A program made the position numbers and the translations under genes. The notes below the pieces were generated by a model that worked only from the letters and a program-made list of their open reading frames with translations, did no database searches and had not been told where the DNA came from. From contig CALKKN010000308.1 in assembly GCA_937995275.1 (NCBI GenBank), positions 1 through 14,996 on the forward strand: DNA of 14,996 nt, written 5' to 3'. Of this stretch, positions 7,102 through 14,871 are shown piece after piece. The stretch comes from an uncultured Lysobacterales bacterium (lineage in GTDB: Bacteria; Pseudomonadota; Gammaproteobacteria; Xanthomonadales; SZUA-36). The first letter of the stretch is position 1. Each line of letters starts with the position of its first letter.

Positions 7102-7572
7102 ATGATTCGTTTCACTGTAAACAGGCGGCCCGTGTCCTTCGACGGGCCCGACGACACACCGTTGCTGTGGGTGCTGCGCGACCACCTCAAGCTGACCGGC
7201 GCCAAGTACGGCTGCGGCATAGGTCGCTGCGGCGCCTGTACCGTGCACGTCGGCGGCGAGGCGACCACAGCCTGCACCTTGCGGGTGGGCGCGCTCGACG
7301 GGGCCGAGGTGCTGACCATCGAAGGCCTCGCCGGGCCCCAGGGCGACTTGCACCCGGTCCAGCAAGCCTGGCTCGACGAGGACGTACCGCAATGCGGCTA
7401 CTGCCAGCCCGGGCAAATCATGGCAGCCGTGGACCTGTTGTCGAGAAAGCCCGTTCCCAGCGATGCGGACATCGAGCGTCACATGAGCAACCTGTGCCGT
7501 TGCGGCACCTACGTCCGCATCCGCAAGGCGATCCATCGCGCCGCGGGGCTGCTGGCGGGTAGCCCGTCATGA
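7102..7572 (+). CDS. [2Fe-2S] small subunit of a molybdenum hydroxylase (isoquinoline 1-oxidoreductase alpha type)
   Basis: The 156-residue protein is a complete xanthine-oxidase-family iron-sulfur subunit. A plant-type ferredoxin domain occupies about 1-75 with cysteines at 38, 43, 46 and 58 (CGIGRCGAC, then C). An all-helical second [2Fe-2S] domain has CGYC (98-101) and CRC (132-134). All eight ligands are present and the length matches the family (about 150-160). It passes electrons from the molybdenum centre in the large subunit to an outside acceptor. There is no signal peptide, so if the complex is periplasmic this subunit must be co-exported with the Tat-tagged large subunit. The start has a GGAG ribosome site six bases upstream. 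The stop overlaps the large-subunit start (ATGA). The true substrate, an N-heterocycle or aldehyde, cannot be read from this subunit. Confidence 0.95.
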   Translation: MIRFTVNRRPVSFDGPDDTPLLWVLRDHLKLTGAKYGCGIGRCGACTVHVGGEATTACTLRVGALDGAEVLTIEGLAGPQGDLHPVQQAWLDEDVPQCGYCQPGQIMAAVDLLSRKPVPSDADIERHMSNLCRCGTYVRIRKAIHRAAGLLAGSPS

Positions 7573-9836
7573 GCCGGCGGCGGCAAATCGACGAGGCCGT
7601 CGATCTCGGCCGGCGCCGGCTGCTGATCGGGGGTCTGACGGCCGGCGGCGGCTTCCTGCTCGGATTTCCCGCGATGCATTGGGCCGGCGACAGCCCCGAG
7701 GACGCCAATGGCGGACAGATCGGATTTTTCGTGGAGATACGCCCCGACAACCAGGTCGTGATCGGCGTGGCGCAACCCGAAATCGGTCAGGGTGTCCGTA
7801 CCTCTATGCCGATGCTGGTGGCCGAGGAACTGGATGTGGAATGGTCCTCGGTCAGCATCCGCCAGATGCCCCTCGGCATCGTCAAGACCGCGGACGGCTT
7901 TGCCTGGAAATACGGCGGCCAGGGCGCCGGCGGCAGCACCAGCGTCACCGACAACTGGACCTATCTCCGCGAGGTCGGCGCGACCGCGCGCCAGATGCTG
8001 GTGCAGGCAGCCGCGAATCAGTGGAAGACCTCGCCCGACCAATGCCGCACGGAACCCGGCTGGGTGATCTGTGATTCGCGCGGCCAACGGGCCAGCTACG
8101 CTTCCCTGGCCGCCGCGGCGGCAGCGCTGCCGGTGCCGGACGGCAAGCCGGACCTCAAGGAAGCCTCTTCGTTCCGCATCATCGGCCAGGCGGCGAAGGT
8201 GATGGACGCCCGTGCGATCGTCACCGGCCGGGCGCAGTACGGTATCGATACGGATCGGCCCGGCATGCGCTATGCGGTCATCCAGCGATGCCCGTTTCTT
8301 GACGGCACCGTTGTGTCCTTCGACGACAGCGAGGCGCGCAAGGTGCCGGGCGTGCTGGATGTATTCACCATCGACGGGCCGAAGCCCGGTGAACCCTACG
8401 TGATACTGGCCAGCGGGATCGCGATCGTCGCCACCTCGACCTGGGCCGCGATGCAGGGGCGCGAGGCTCTGCAGATCGAGTGGGACCGCGGACCCCATGC
8501 TCAGGAAAACACCCCGGCTTTCTGGCGCCAGGCCGAGACACTGCTGGCTGGCACGGGTCAGGTCGTCCGGACTGACGGCGATTTCGACGCCTCCGCGGGA
8601 ACGGCCGAGCAGGTCGTCACGGCGCGCTATCGGGTGCCGTTCGTCAACCACGCGCCAATGGAGCCCCAGAACTGCTTCGCCCACGTGCGCGAGGACGGGG
8701 CCGATATCATCGCGCCCACGCAAATGCCGGCCGGGGCAAGCCGGGCGGTCGCAGCGGTGACCGGATTGCCGCGCGAGAACATCCGGGTGGAGATGACCAT
8801 GGCCGGCGGCGGCTTCGGACGCCGGCTGACCAACGACTACGTGGCCGAGGCCGCGATGATCTCGAAACGCATCGGGGCGCCGGTGAAGTTGCAGTGGAGC
8901 CGCGAGGATGACGTCCGCCACGATTTCTACCGGCCTTCCGGCCTCCACGAAATGAAGGCCGCCCTCGACGATGACGGCCGGATTACCGCCTGGACGCAGC
9001 GGCTGGCGAGCGCCGGCAAGTACTACCGCCGCCCGAACGTCAAGCCCGAGGAACAATACGCCCCCGAACTCTATGTGGACGACTTTCCGGCCGGCATCGT
9101 CGAGAATCTGCGGGTCGAGTGGTTCGAGGTGCAGTCGGGGGTGCCGCGCGGATCCTGGCGCGCGCCCGCACACACCGCCAACGCGTTCGTCGTCCAGTCC
9201 TTCCTGGACGAAATTGCGCATGCCACCGGGCGTGATCCGCTGCAGATGCGGCTCGAAATGTACGGCGAGAATCGCGACCTGCCCTATGGCCAGCACGGCG
9301 GCCCGGTGTTCAATCCCTGGCGGCTGTCGCGGTTGTTGAAACATGTCGCCGCCCGCATCGATTACGATCGCCGGCGGCCGGAAGGCCGGGGTGTCGGCCT
9401 CGCATCGCATTTCACGTTTGGCGGCTACGCCGCCCACGCCGTCGAAGTTTCGGTGGGCAGCCGGGGCGAGTTGAACGTGGAGCGTATCGTGGCAGCCGTG
9501 GATTGCGGCGCGGTAGTCAATCCGCTGGGGGTCGACGCGCAGCTGCAGGGCGGCACGATTGACGGTTTGAGCACCGCGCTGAACCTGGAAATCACGGTTC
9601 GCGACGGCCAGATCGAACAAAGCAATTTCCACAATTACCGACTGCTCGGGCTGAAGGACGTGCCAGTCGATTTCGAGACGCACATTCTCCCGTGGGGCGA
9701 CAAGCCGGCCGGCATGGGCGAGATCGGGCTGCCCAGTCTGGCGCCCGCGCTCACCAATGCGATCTTCAGGGCCTCGGGCGTGCGGATTCGCGCGCTGCCG
9801 ATCGGCAAACAGCTGCAGGAGGCGATTCGGGCCTGA
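7569..9836 (+). CDS. Molybdopterin-binding large subunit (isoquinoline 1-oxidoreductase beta type), Tat-exported
   Basis: The 755-residue protein opens with a twin-arginine signal. GRRRLLIGG (14-22) is followed by a glycine/alanine/leucine-rich hydrophobic core to about residue 36. It belongs to the IorB-like branch of the xanthine oxidase superfamily, which carries the cofactor in one chain without an FAD domain. Visible family landmarks are the cofactor-contact segment GGQGAGGST (116-124), HAPMEPQN (361-368), GGGFGRR (413-419), [10 protein letters not shown] (about 535), and near the C-terminus GMGEIGLP, whose Glu718 is the predicted catalytic base. The enzyme would hydroxylate an N-heteroaromatic ring or oxidise an aldehyde with water as oxygen source. 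The start overlaps the small-subunit stop by ATGA. No maturation genes (XdhC/MocA-like) or cytochrome partner follow, so those must lie elsewhere. The exact substrate is unknown. Confidence 0.93.
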   Translation: MSRRRQIDEAVDLGRRRLLIGGLTAGGGFLLGFPAMHWAGDSPEDANGGQIGFFVEIRPDNQVVIGVAQPEIGQGVRTSMPMLVAEELDVEWSSVSIRQMPLGIVKTADGFAWKYGGQGAGGSTSVTDNWTYLREVGATARQMLVQAAANQWKTSPDQCRTEPGWVICDSRGQRASYASLAAAAAALPVPDGKPDLKEASSFRIIGQAAKVMDARAIVTGRAQYGIDTDRPGMRYAVIQRCPFLDGTVVSFDDSEARKVPGVLDVFTIDGPKPGEPYVILASGIAIVATSTWAAMQGREALQIEWDRGPHAQENTPAFWRQAETLLAGTGQVVRTDGDFDASAGTAEQVVTARYRVPFVNHAPMEPQNCFAHVREDGADIIAPTQMPAGASRAVAAVTGLPRENIRVEMTMAGGGFGRRLTNDYVAEAAMISKRIGAPVKLQWSREDDVRHDFYRPSGLHEMKAALDDDGRITAWTQRLASAGKYYRRPNVKPEEQYAPELYVDDFPAGIVENLRVEWFEVQSGVPRGSWRAPAHTANAFVVQSFLDEIAHATGRDPLQMRLEMYGENRDLPYGQHGGPVFNPWRLSRLLKHVAARIDYDRRRPEGRGVGLASHFTFGGYAAHAVEVSVGSRGELNVERIVAAVDCGAVVNPLGVDAQLQGGTIDGLSTALNLEITVRDGQIEQSNFHNYRLLGLKDVPVDFETHILPWGDKPAGMGEIGLPSLAPALTNAIFRASGVRIRALPIGKQLQEAIRA

Positions 9837-9840
9837 GGCG

Positions 9841-9853
9841 CGGCACAGTGCCG
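9841..9853. repeat. Short perfect palindrome after the large-subunit gene
   Basis: CGGCAC and GTGCCG form a 6-bp inverted repeat around a single A, four bases after the large-subunit stop. It abuts the larger inverted repeat at 9857-9900. It may help end transcription or be part of the same element. The one-base centre means a real hairpin would lose one or two pairs. Confidence 0.3.
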
Positions 9854-9856
9854 GGG

Positions 9857-9900
9857 TCAGGGTAAAGCGCCGGTACAGTTACTCAGGCACTTTACCCTGA
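9857..9900. repeat. 15-bp inverted repeat between convergent genes, probable two-way terminator or REP-like element
   Basis: The left arm TCAGGGTAAAGCGCC (9857-9871) and right arm GGCACTTTACCCTGA (9886-9900) are inverted copies that match at 14 of 15 positions. The one mismatch still pairs as a G-U wobble in RNA. The loop is 14 bases. The element lies between the convergent large-subunit and phosphatase genes, and the right arm contains the phosphatase stop codon and last two codons. There is no clear T-run. Similar arms beginning TCAG-x-GTAAAG are, as far as I recall, dispersed in other marine gammaproteobacterial genomes, which would fit a REP-like repeat. That recollection is unverified. 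Confidence 0.7.
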
Positions 9901-10422
9901 TCGTTTCAGCGAACGCGCCCGGGTCAGGGAAAGCAGTTGACCGGTCCCGGCGCCGAGTTCGGTCCAGGGGACGCCGATCCGCAGCCTGGCGACGGCGGCA
10001 GTCGGCATCAGCTTGCCGTCGGCTGGTCTGGGCACCCTGCCCTCGCTCAGGGTTTCGACCAGGTCTTCGAGGCCCGGGTTATGGCCGGCAATCATCACGC
10101 GCCGCGCTTCGGCGGGACTCTCCCGCAGCACTTCGATCAGGTCCCGTGTCCAGCCGCCGTAAACCCGTTCATCCCAGCAAATGCGCTGCGCCTCGACGCC
10201 CAGTTTGCGGCAGACCAGCATCACGGTCTGCTTCGCCCGCAGCGCCGGCGAACTGACGACGTAGTCCGGAATCAGGCCTTGCTCGAAGAGCCACCGGCCG
10301 ACGCGCGGGGCGGCTTTCTCGCCGCGTTTGGCCAGCGGCCGCTCGAAGTCGGAAGGGGCGCCCGTGTCCCAGGCGGACTTCGCGTGCCGAAGTATGAGCA
10401 GTTCATGGTCCATGCGGGTCAT
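9892..10422 (-). CDS. sixA: SixA-like phosphohistidine phosphatase (histidine phosphatase superfamily)
   Basis: The 176-residue protein has the SixA form of the RHG motif, LILRHAKSAW (about 8-17), where His12 is the nucleophile. The second catalytic histidine lies in MIAGHNPGLEDL (about 110-121). Between them SSPALRAKQT (58-67) is another family hallmark. SixA removes phosphate from histidine of phosphotransfer proteins: in E. coli it acts on ArcB and on the nitrogen PTS protein NPr. The length is close to the family norm (about 160). The start could be ATG 10422 or the in-frame ATG 10413, which puts the protein start right at the first strand (MDHELLIL). Neither has a good ribosome site. The stop codon and final residues are encoded by the right arm of the inverted repeat at 9857-9900, so the tail may have been altered by that element. 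Only 38 bases separate it from the divergent gene. Confidence 0.88.
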   Translation of the reverse strand: MTRMDHELLILRHAKSAWDTGAPSDFERPLAKRGEKAAPRVGRWLFEQGLIPDYVVSSPALRAKQTVMLVCRKLGVEAQRICWDERVYGGWTRDLIEVLRESPAEARRVMIAGHNPGLEDLVETLSEGRVPRPADGKLMPTAAVARLRIGVPWTELGAGTGQLLSLTRARSLKRSG

Positions 10423-10460
10423 TATGGTCGATTAACTAAATCTGCGCGAATGGTCTATGG

Positions 10461-10781
10461 TTGAAGGAACAGCTGCCCCTGGCCACATTGGAAAATTTGA
10501 TGCATCCGCATGGTTTGACCCGCCGTCGCTTTGTCGCCGCCGCGCTGGCCGCGCAGTCCGGCGGCCGCTGGCAGGATCTGGATGCCGCGGCACAGATCGA
10601 GGCCATGCGCGGCCTCGGGAACGAGGCCTTTTTTGCCGCCATCCAGAACCAGGTGCGGGCCGGGATCTACATGGGGGCTGCGTACTGGAAACACGTCGGC
10701 TATCCCGGTCCGTCGAAGGACTTCGGCGGTTACCTGAGGCGCGGCGCCGGCGAAATCGACTGGTTGGGGGAGGATTCCTGA
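10461..10781 (+). CDS. Short gluconate 2-dehydrogenase subunit 3-like protein (truncated)
   Basis: The frame gives 106 residues from a TTG at 10461. An ATG at 10500 (residue 14) would give 93 residues and place a Tat-like start, LTRRRFVAAALAA, at the very N-terminus. The C-terminal part (NEAFFAAIQNQVRAGIYMG, YWKHVGYPGPS, and GGYL with IDWL) matches the end of gluconate-2-dehydrogenase subunit 3-type proteins, which help export and assemble a GMC-type flavoenzyme. Such proteins are usually about 170-240 residues, so the N-terminal half is missing here. The stop overlaps the ATG of the GMC gene (TGATG), which fits its usual partner. The neighbouring GMC gene is also shortened, so the pair looks degraded. 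Start choice and function remain uncertain. Confidence 0.6.
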   Translation: MKEQLPLATLENLMHPHGLTRRRFVAAALAAQSGGRWQDLDAAAQIEAMRGLGNEAFFAAIQNQVRAGIYMGAAYWKHVGYPGPSKDFGGYLRRGAGEIDWLGEDS

Positions 10782-11560
10782 TGGCGCGCCGCTACGAACT
10801 GGACGATGAATCCGTCGTTGTCGTGATCGGCTCCGGCGCCGGGGGCGGTACGGTAGCCAGCGAACTGGCCCAGAAGGGTGTCGACGTCGTCTGCCTGGAA
10901 GCCGGCGGCCGGCTGACGCTGGCCATCATGCCCGGCCCCGTGGATTTCCATCGCGGCACGCGGCAATCGGGGCTCATCCTGGATGAGCAACGCCACGACG
11001 ACTCACGCGGCTTCGCGGGCGGCTACATCGTCGAGACCGGGGCCGACCAGCCCTATGGCATCGCCGCCATTCTCGGCGGCTGGGGCGAGGATGTCGCGGA
11101 TTTCCTCGAGCACTACCGCAACCTGGCCGGCTGCTGGATCACCGGCGAGGACCCGCCCGAAGCGCACAATCGGATTACCCTGCACCCCACCGAGCGGGAC
11201 GCCCACGGCCTGCCCGTGCCGGTGCTCGAGTACCGGGATCATGCCAACTCCGTGGCGATGAAGGAACACGCCCGGCGGCAAGGCGAGCGTATTTACGAAT
11301 CGCTGGGCGCCAGGCGAATCGCGTCCCGGCCGAATGTCGGCCACGGTTGCCACAACATGGGGGTGGCGCGGATGAGCGAGCGCCCCGCCGACGGCGTCAC
11401 CAACCGCTGGGGCCGCCTGCACGAGATGCCCAACCTCTTCGTCAGCGACGGCAGCCTGTTTCCCAGCAGCGCCGCCCCCAACCCGACACTGACCATCGTC
11501 GCCCTGGCCATCCGGCAGGCTGAGCACATCGCGGACACCATGGCGCGGCGCGAAATTTGA
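10781..11560 (+). pseudogene. GMC oxidoreductase (gluconate 2-dehydrogenase large-subunit type) with large in-frame internal deletion
   Basis: The start is ATG 10781, preceded by a strong ribosome site (GGGGGAGG, 10766-10773). The same frame is open back to 10457, but that part overlaps the subunit-3 gene. The 259-residue product has a normal FAD-binding N-terminus: GSGAGGG at 17-23, then VVCLEAG with Glu40 for the ribose. After about residue 45 it jumps to IMPGPVDFHRGT, a segment that in full-length relatives (about 520-590 residues) lies hundreds of residues later. The C-terminal GMC domain is then intact: GHGCHNMG with His191, and PNPTLTIVALA with Asn234 as the probable catalytic pair. The missing middle holds the GG-type FAD motif and most of the substrate domain, so activity is unlikely. 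The frame is kept, so this could be a decayed gene, a real small protein, or an assembly error. I label it a pseudogene on that balance. Confidence 0.7.
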
Positions 11561-11621
11561 ATCGCCCGGCGGCTGTGCTCACGCTGGCGCGGCCGTCGAA
11601 ACCGATCCCGTTCAAATCGGG

Positions 11622-11627
11622 TATGAT
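11622..11627 (+). promoter_or_regulatory. Candidate -10 box and structured leader for the secreted protein gene
   Basis: TATGAT matches the sigma70 -10 consensus at five of six positions. It lies 86 bases before the ATG, in the 153-base gap after the GMC gene. No convincing -35 is seen. A transcript from here would begin near CTCCCGG (11633-11639), which is complementary to CCGGGAG (11669-11675), so the leader could fold before the ribosome site. Confidence 0.3.
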
Positions 11628-11700
11628 CCGTCCTCCCGGAAACAGCTGATTGCTCGTGCCTGGGTCGCCCGGGAGCCAGCGAGGCAAAGAAACTAACCAA

Positions 11701-11707
11701 AGAGAGG
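11701..11707 (+). promoter_or_regulatory. Ribosome binding site that decides the start at 11714
   Basis: AGAGAGG ends six bases before ATG 11714. An overlapping ATG at 11710 lies only two bases from the site and opens a different frame of short length, so the ATG at 11714 is the better start. Confidence 0.6.
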
Positions 11708-11713
11708 TCATGA

Positions 11714-12697
11714 ATGCGAACAAGACACTATCTGTTATCGGCGTTCCTCTTGCTGGCGACGGTATCACCCGAACTGCTGGCCAAGGCACTCGGTCCCCCG
11801 GTCGAGGATCTGCTGGGCGCATCGGAGCGTGTCCGGATCGTCGTTGCGAACGCCCGGGAGAAGACGGGGCCCGACAAGATACGTTTTGACGTCAGCGAAC
11901 GGCTATCCGGAGAAGCCCCGGACGAGGTTGTTATCCGAACCGACGAACGCACTTTCGCCGATGTGACGGTTGGGACGAGCTACGTTGTGGCCTTCAGTTA
12001 CCTGCGCAAGGACCGCATGTTTCGCAAAGGATGGGAGGAAGATCCGGAGGGTCCCTCTACCGTCTCCACGATGGGACTGGGCACCACCGCGCTGTTCGAG
12101 GCCACACCCGAGCTGAAGTATCTTTTCTCTGCGGGTGCTAATTCGAATCCCGACGGCGCTGCCCGGCTGGTCGACGCCTTGCTTGACGTGGTCGCGCAGG
12201 AAGACACCCGCGGTCGGGGCCTGGCCGTGGAGGAGTTGTCCCTGCGCGGGGACCTGACCGGGCAGATGGAAGCGGCACAGGCGGAAAAACTGAAATCGGT
12301 GTTACAGGACGTCGAACTCGGTCCGCGACACCACGATTTGTTTCTGCAGGCGGCACTCCGCGTATCCCCCGAACTGACCACGCCCTGGCTGTTCGAGGAA
12401 CTGCGGAGGATCATCATCTGGCACGGCACTCAGTACGATCTGGGAACGTTCGTCCCGACGCTGATGCGCACCGCGGCCCTGGGGCTAAAGGAGGCCGGTG
12501 ACCCGTCGGACATCGGGCTGCTCAGCCTGCTGCTGTACGCCAACCATCCGGGCGTGTCCAAGGCAGCCCTGGCCAGCATGGCACATCTCAACCGCGCGGC
12601 GGCTGCAGCCAAGGCGGATCAGGCGCTCGATCGCGGCTGGATTCTCGACGAGACCCGGGGGGCGCTGACGCGGTTCCTCGACGAGAGCGGGCCCTGA
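11714..12697 (+). CDS. Secreted protein of unknown function with helical-repeat C-terminus
   Basis: The 327-residue protein begins with a signal peptide: MRTRHY, then a hydrophobic core LLSAFLLLATV, with likely cleavage near LLA/KA at about 23. I do not recognise a family. Residues about 35-130 read as a beta-rich domain: RVRIVVANA, then IRFDVSERLSG, then VGTSYVVAFSYLRK. The pattern is like small barrel domains in secreted proteins where a strand pair ends in 'LxGe' and 'GxxYVV'. Residues about 150-325 are almost all helical. They contain repeated leucine/alanine-rich helices (PWLFEELRRIIIW, ALGLKEAGD, LLSLLLYANHPGVSKAALASMAHL), which suggest HEAT-like repeats. It stands alone between a leader and a strong terminator and faces a convergent gene. 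The periplasm or cell surface is the likely place of action. Confidence 0.75.
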   Translation: MRTRHYLLSAFLLLATVSPELLAKALGPPVEDLLGASERVRIVVANAREKTGPDKIRFDVSERLSGEAPDEVVIRTDERTFADVTVGTSYVVAFSYLRKDRMFRKGWEEDPEGPSTVSTMGLGTTALFEATPELKYLFSAGANSNPDGAARLVDALLDVVAQEDTRGRGLAVEELSLRGDLTGQMEAAQAEKLKSVLQDVELGPRHHDLFLQAALRVSPELTTPWLFEELRRIIIWHGTQYDLGTFVPTLMRTAALGLKEAGDPSDIGLLSLLLYANHPGVSKAALASMAHLNRAAAAAKADQALDRGWILDETRGALTRFLDESGP

Positions 12698-12739
12698 GGC
12701 GCGGTCGCGCGAGTGCCTGATATTGCAGCTCATACAAGA

Positions 12740-12764
12740 GAGGCCGGCGCAATGCGCCGGCCTC
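12740..12764. terminator. Strong hairpin terminator shared by convergent genes
   Basis: GAGGCCGGCGC (12740-12750) and GCGCCGGCCTC (12754-12764) form a perfect 11-bp stem with a three-base AAT loop. It lies between the stop of the + gene (12697) and the stop of the - gene (12793), so it can serve both. There is no long T-run on either side. Confidence 0.8.
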
Positions 12765-12792
12765 GTCGGTACTTGCCGTTCTTCTCGGAAGC

Positions 12793-14556
12793 TTAGTTCT
12801 GGCCGCTGGCGTTGCTGCTCGTGAGCTTGAACGCGCAGACGCGGGTATTGAAGTCAAAACTGCCGGAGTTCTCGTAGTATTCCCCGGTGAACCAGAAGGT
12901 GGTCTTGTCCTTCGGATCCACGCTCATGGAGGAGTAGTCGCCCCAGCGATTGGACGAGCCGATCTGTGAGCCCGTACCGGCGTGGCATTCGGTCTCCGCG
13001 CCCAGCGTGCCCAGGGGATCATTCACCCGGCGGCCGGCCAGGCGGATCGACGGGAAGGTGGCGGTGCTAGAGACGTTGTAACCGATAGCGATGTCGCCGG
13101 TCTGGTTCATCGATGCCGCGCCCATCCAGCGGTTCTCGCCGTCGTTCGGCGCATAGGTGCCGGCTTGGTGCACGACGTAGCCGCCACCCGAATCGCGCAG
13201 CTCGGCCCAGCGCACGCCTGCGGTATCGAAACCGTCGGTGTCAACCGTATGGCTCACCACGATCGATTCGTGGCGGGTGCCGCCAGGGTAGTCGTCCTCG
13301 ACGAAATGCTGGTATGACGCCCGGTACATGGTGAACTGGCTTAAAGTATCCAGATCGTCGTTGGGGGAGACCGCCGGCACCGGCTGCGGCACGCACGGGC
13401 CGTAATTACACATGTTGGCGTCGAAGGCCGGGCTGGGAATCAACCCCAGGGGGGTGAACGTGGGCGGCCCGGGGAAATTCGCGTTGAAGGCCCAGTGGTA
13501 GTAACCGTCCTGGCCGCCGCCATTGCCCCAGGTTTCGTCATCGAAGGCCTGCACGAAAATGTTGGGCGCACCCGCCGGCGGAGCGTGGTTCGAGGCCTCC
13601 CAGTGCGAGGGCTGGAGGCTGTAATAAACAGGCGCGGCGCCGGTGTTAGGCAAAATTAGCTTCCATCCCGACGCCGGTGCACCCGCCAGCATAGCTGCCC
13701 GGTCGACCACGCCCAGGCTGGCACCAACGAAGAAAGTTGGGCTACCGTACTCGAATTCGTTTACAGAAATATAGTAGCCGTCCGGCCAGACCGTCACCTT
13801 GGGATAGTCGTTAAGTGCCGCGTATCCGCCGAAACTCGGCGTGCTGTAGATGAAGTCATACACGTAATAGGCACCCGTCGGATCGCTGGTCTGAGAAACG
13901 GCGAAGCACTGGTGGCTGACGAAAATATCTGGCCCCGGGATGAACTCGAAGATTGCGAACTGGCTGAAAATCCAGCGCTCGGCGTCGTGGTCGTACAATG
14001 CGATCGGATCACCATCGTTAAACACATCACACGCCGTGCCCGTGCCGTTCCAGAATATGTTGTTGGGCAGCGGGCCGATCACGCTGGCTCCGGTTTTCTT
14101 GTCGAAGCACTCGAACACCACGTTGTTCATCTGGCAGAAGTAGTTCTTGCCCACGTCGCCGTTAGTGTCGGGCGGCACAAGGCGATAACCGACCAGAGCC
14201 GCATTGTCATCATCCGAAGTGCCTTCGAAGTTCCGCCTCAGATCGACGCGAGTTCCACCCGGTGCCTTCAGCAGGGGGTCGGGCGTCGCCGGGGCTGCCT
14301 GGGCCGCGAGTTCTTCCGGGGTCTTGAATGAAAACCGGGTCTGGTTGGGAACGACGCGCTCGGGCTTGCCCGCTTGCTGCGCGCGGAATTCTTCCCAATC
14401 GAAATTCCGCTCGAGGTCCCTGAGTGCCGGTGTGGCGCCCTGATATGCCGTCTCGACGCTGAGTTGCGTCGGACCACTCGGCTGGGCGAACGCCGCCGGT
14501 ATGAGGGCCAGCGCGCACAACGCAACGCCAGCTTGTCTGACTAATCTTGCTTCCAT
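12793..14556 (-). CDS. Large secreted propeller-like protein of unknown function
   Basis: I prefer ATG 14556 as the start, because the ribosome site GAGGAG (14565-14570) then lies at the usual eight-base distance. ATG 14562 is only two bases from the site and would add two residues. The 587-residue protein has a classic signal peptide with cleavage near AFA/QPSG. A helical, Arg/Glu-rich pro-region (to about 110) is followed by a long beta-rich body. It contains many aromatic-glycine strands and repeated Asp/Asn-Gly turns, such as PPDTNGDVGKN and NDGDPIALYDHDAERW. Late in the protein are RWMGAASMNQTGDIAIGY and RWGDYSSMSVDP followed by TTFWFTGEYY. This style fits a beta-propeller, like secreted BNR/sialidase-fold proteins. 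No catalytic signature is clear. Several cysteines suggest disulfides. It is monocistronic, with its own candidate promoter, and is probably exported to the periplasm or medium. I know similar unannotated proteins but no assigned function. Confidence 0.8.
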   Translation of the reverse strand: MEARLVRQAGVALCALALIPAAFAQPSGPTQLSVETAYQGATPALRDLERNFDWEEFRAQQAGKPERVVPNQTRFSFKTPEELAAQAAPATPDPLLKAPGGTRVDLRRNFEGTSDDDNAALVGYRLVPPDTNGDVGKNYFCQMNNVVFECFDKKTGASVIGPLPNNIFWNGTGTACDVFNDGDPIALYDHDAERWIFSQFAIFEFIPGPDIFVSHQCFAVSQTSDPTGAYYVYDFIYSTPSFGGYAALNDYPKVTVWPDGYYISVNEFEYGSPTFFVGASLGVVDRAAMLAGAPASGWKLILPNTGAAPVYYSLQPSHWEASNHAPPAGAPNIFVQAFDDETWGNGGGQDGYYHWAFNANFPGPPTFTPLGLIPSPAFDANMCNYGPCVPQPVPAVSPNDDLDTLSQFTMYRASYQHFVEDDYPGGTRHESIVVSHTVDTDGFDTAGVRWAELRDSGGGYVVHQAGTYAPNDGENRWMGAASMNQTGDIAIGYNVSSTATFPSIRLAGRRVNDPLGTLGAETECHAGTGSQIGSSNRWGDYSSMSVDPKDKTTFWFTGEYYENSGSFDFNTRVCAFKLTSSNASGQN

Positions 14557-14564
14557 ATTCATGT

Positions 14565-14570
14565 CTCCTC
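14565..14570 (-). promoter_or_regulatory. Ribosome binding site deciding the start of the propeller-like gene
   Basis: On the minus strand GAGGAG is followed by AC and then ATG AAT ATG. Its distance is two bases to the first ATG (14562) and eight bases to the second (14556). The second spacing is normal for translation, so the second ATG is favoured. Confidence 0.65.
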
Positions 14571-14671
14571 AGATTCGTCGATAGATGAGCGCAGGCACAG
14601 CTGCAGCACAAACTGGCACGCCTGAACTCTGGAATGCCTTTCTGGCTGCAGAAATATGCTCCTCACTTAGT

Positions 14672-14700
14672 GTAGTAGCAGTTGTGCATGCGGCGGTCAA
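14672..14700 (-). promoter_or_regulatory. Candidate sigma70-like promoter for the propeller-like gene
   Basis: Reading the minus strand, TTGACC (14695-14700; five of six to the -35 consensus) is followed after 17 bases by TACTAC (14672-14677), a poor -10 match. A transcript would have a leader of about 105 bases. The strong -35 and correct spacing support it; the weak -10 limits confidence. Confidence 0.35.
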
Positions 14701-14713
14701 GCAAACCCACAAG

Positions 14714-14749
14714 AAAAAGGGCCTGGACCAGGGCTAATGCACCTGCTCC
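14714..14749 (-). terminator. Candidate terminator for gltA
   Basis: On the minus strand, GGAGCAGG (14742-14749) can pair with CCTGGTCC (14725-14732) with one central mismatch and a nine-base loop. After six more bases a run of five T follows (14714-14718). It lies about 120 bases after the gltA stop. The distance and mismatch make it moderate evidence only. Confidence 0.4.
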
Positions 14750-14871
14750 CGTGTACTCAATTGCTTCCCCGTGTGATAACCGCAGGCCGCGAACCGGGGA
14801 ATGGCGCGCGGTACGGTGACTTCGCCTGGCGAGCCGGCCATCTCTCAGATGACCAGCCCGCCAGTTGTCAG

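Larger units (their letters stand above)
14563..14871. other. 309-base non-coding gap between the propeller-like gene and gltA
   Basis: The gap is less GC-rich than its surroundings on the side near the propeller-like gene. It holds that gene's leader and candidate promoter, and the candidate gltA terminator. The open frame that crosses it on the minus strand (14663-14977) has no ribosome site or recognisable product and overlaps gltA in another frame, so I do not call a gene there. The rest (about 14760-14871) shows nothing I can name. Confidence 0.5.

Noticed and set aside
7509..9683. Long open frame on the minus strand (724 codons) opposite the molybdenum hydroxylase large subunit
   Set aside because: The + strand encodes a well-supported enzyme over the same bases. 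The antisense product is His/Arg/Gly-rich with no motif.
10457..10780. N-terminal extension of the GMC gene from ATG 10457
   Set aside because: It runs through the subunit-3 gene in another frame. The ATG at 10781 has a strong ribosome site and begins the FAD-binding fold directly.
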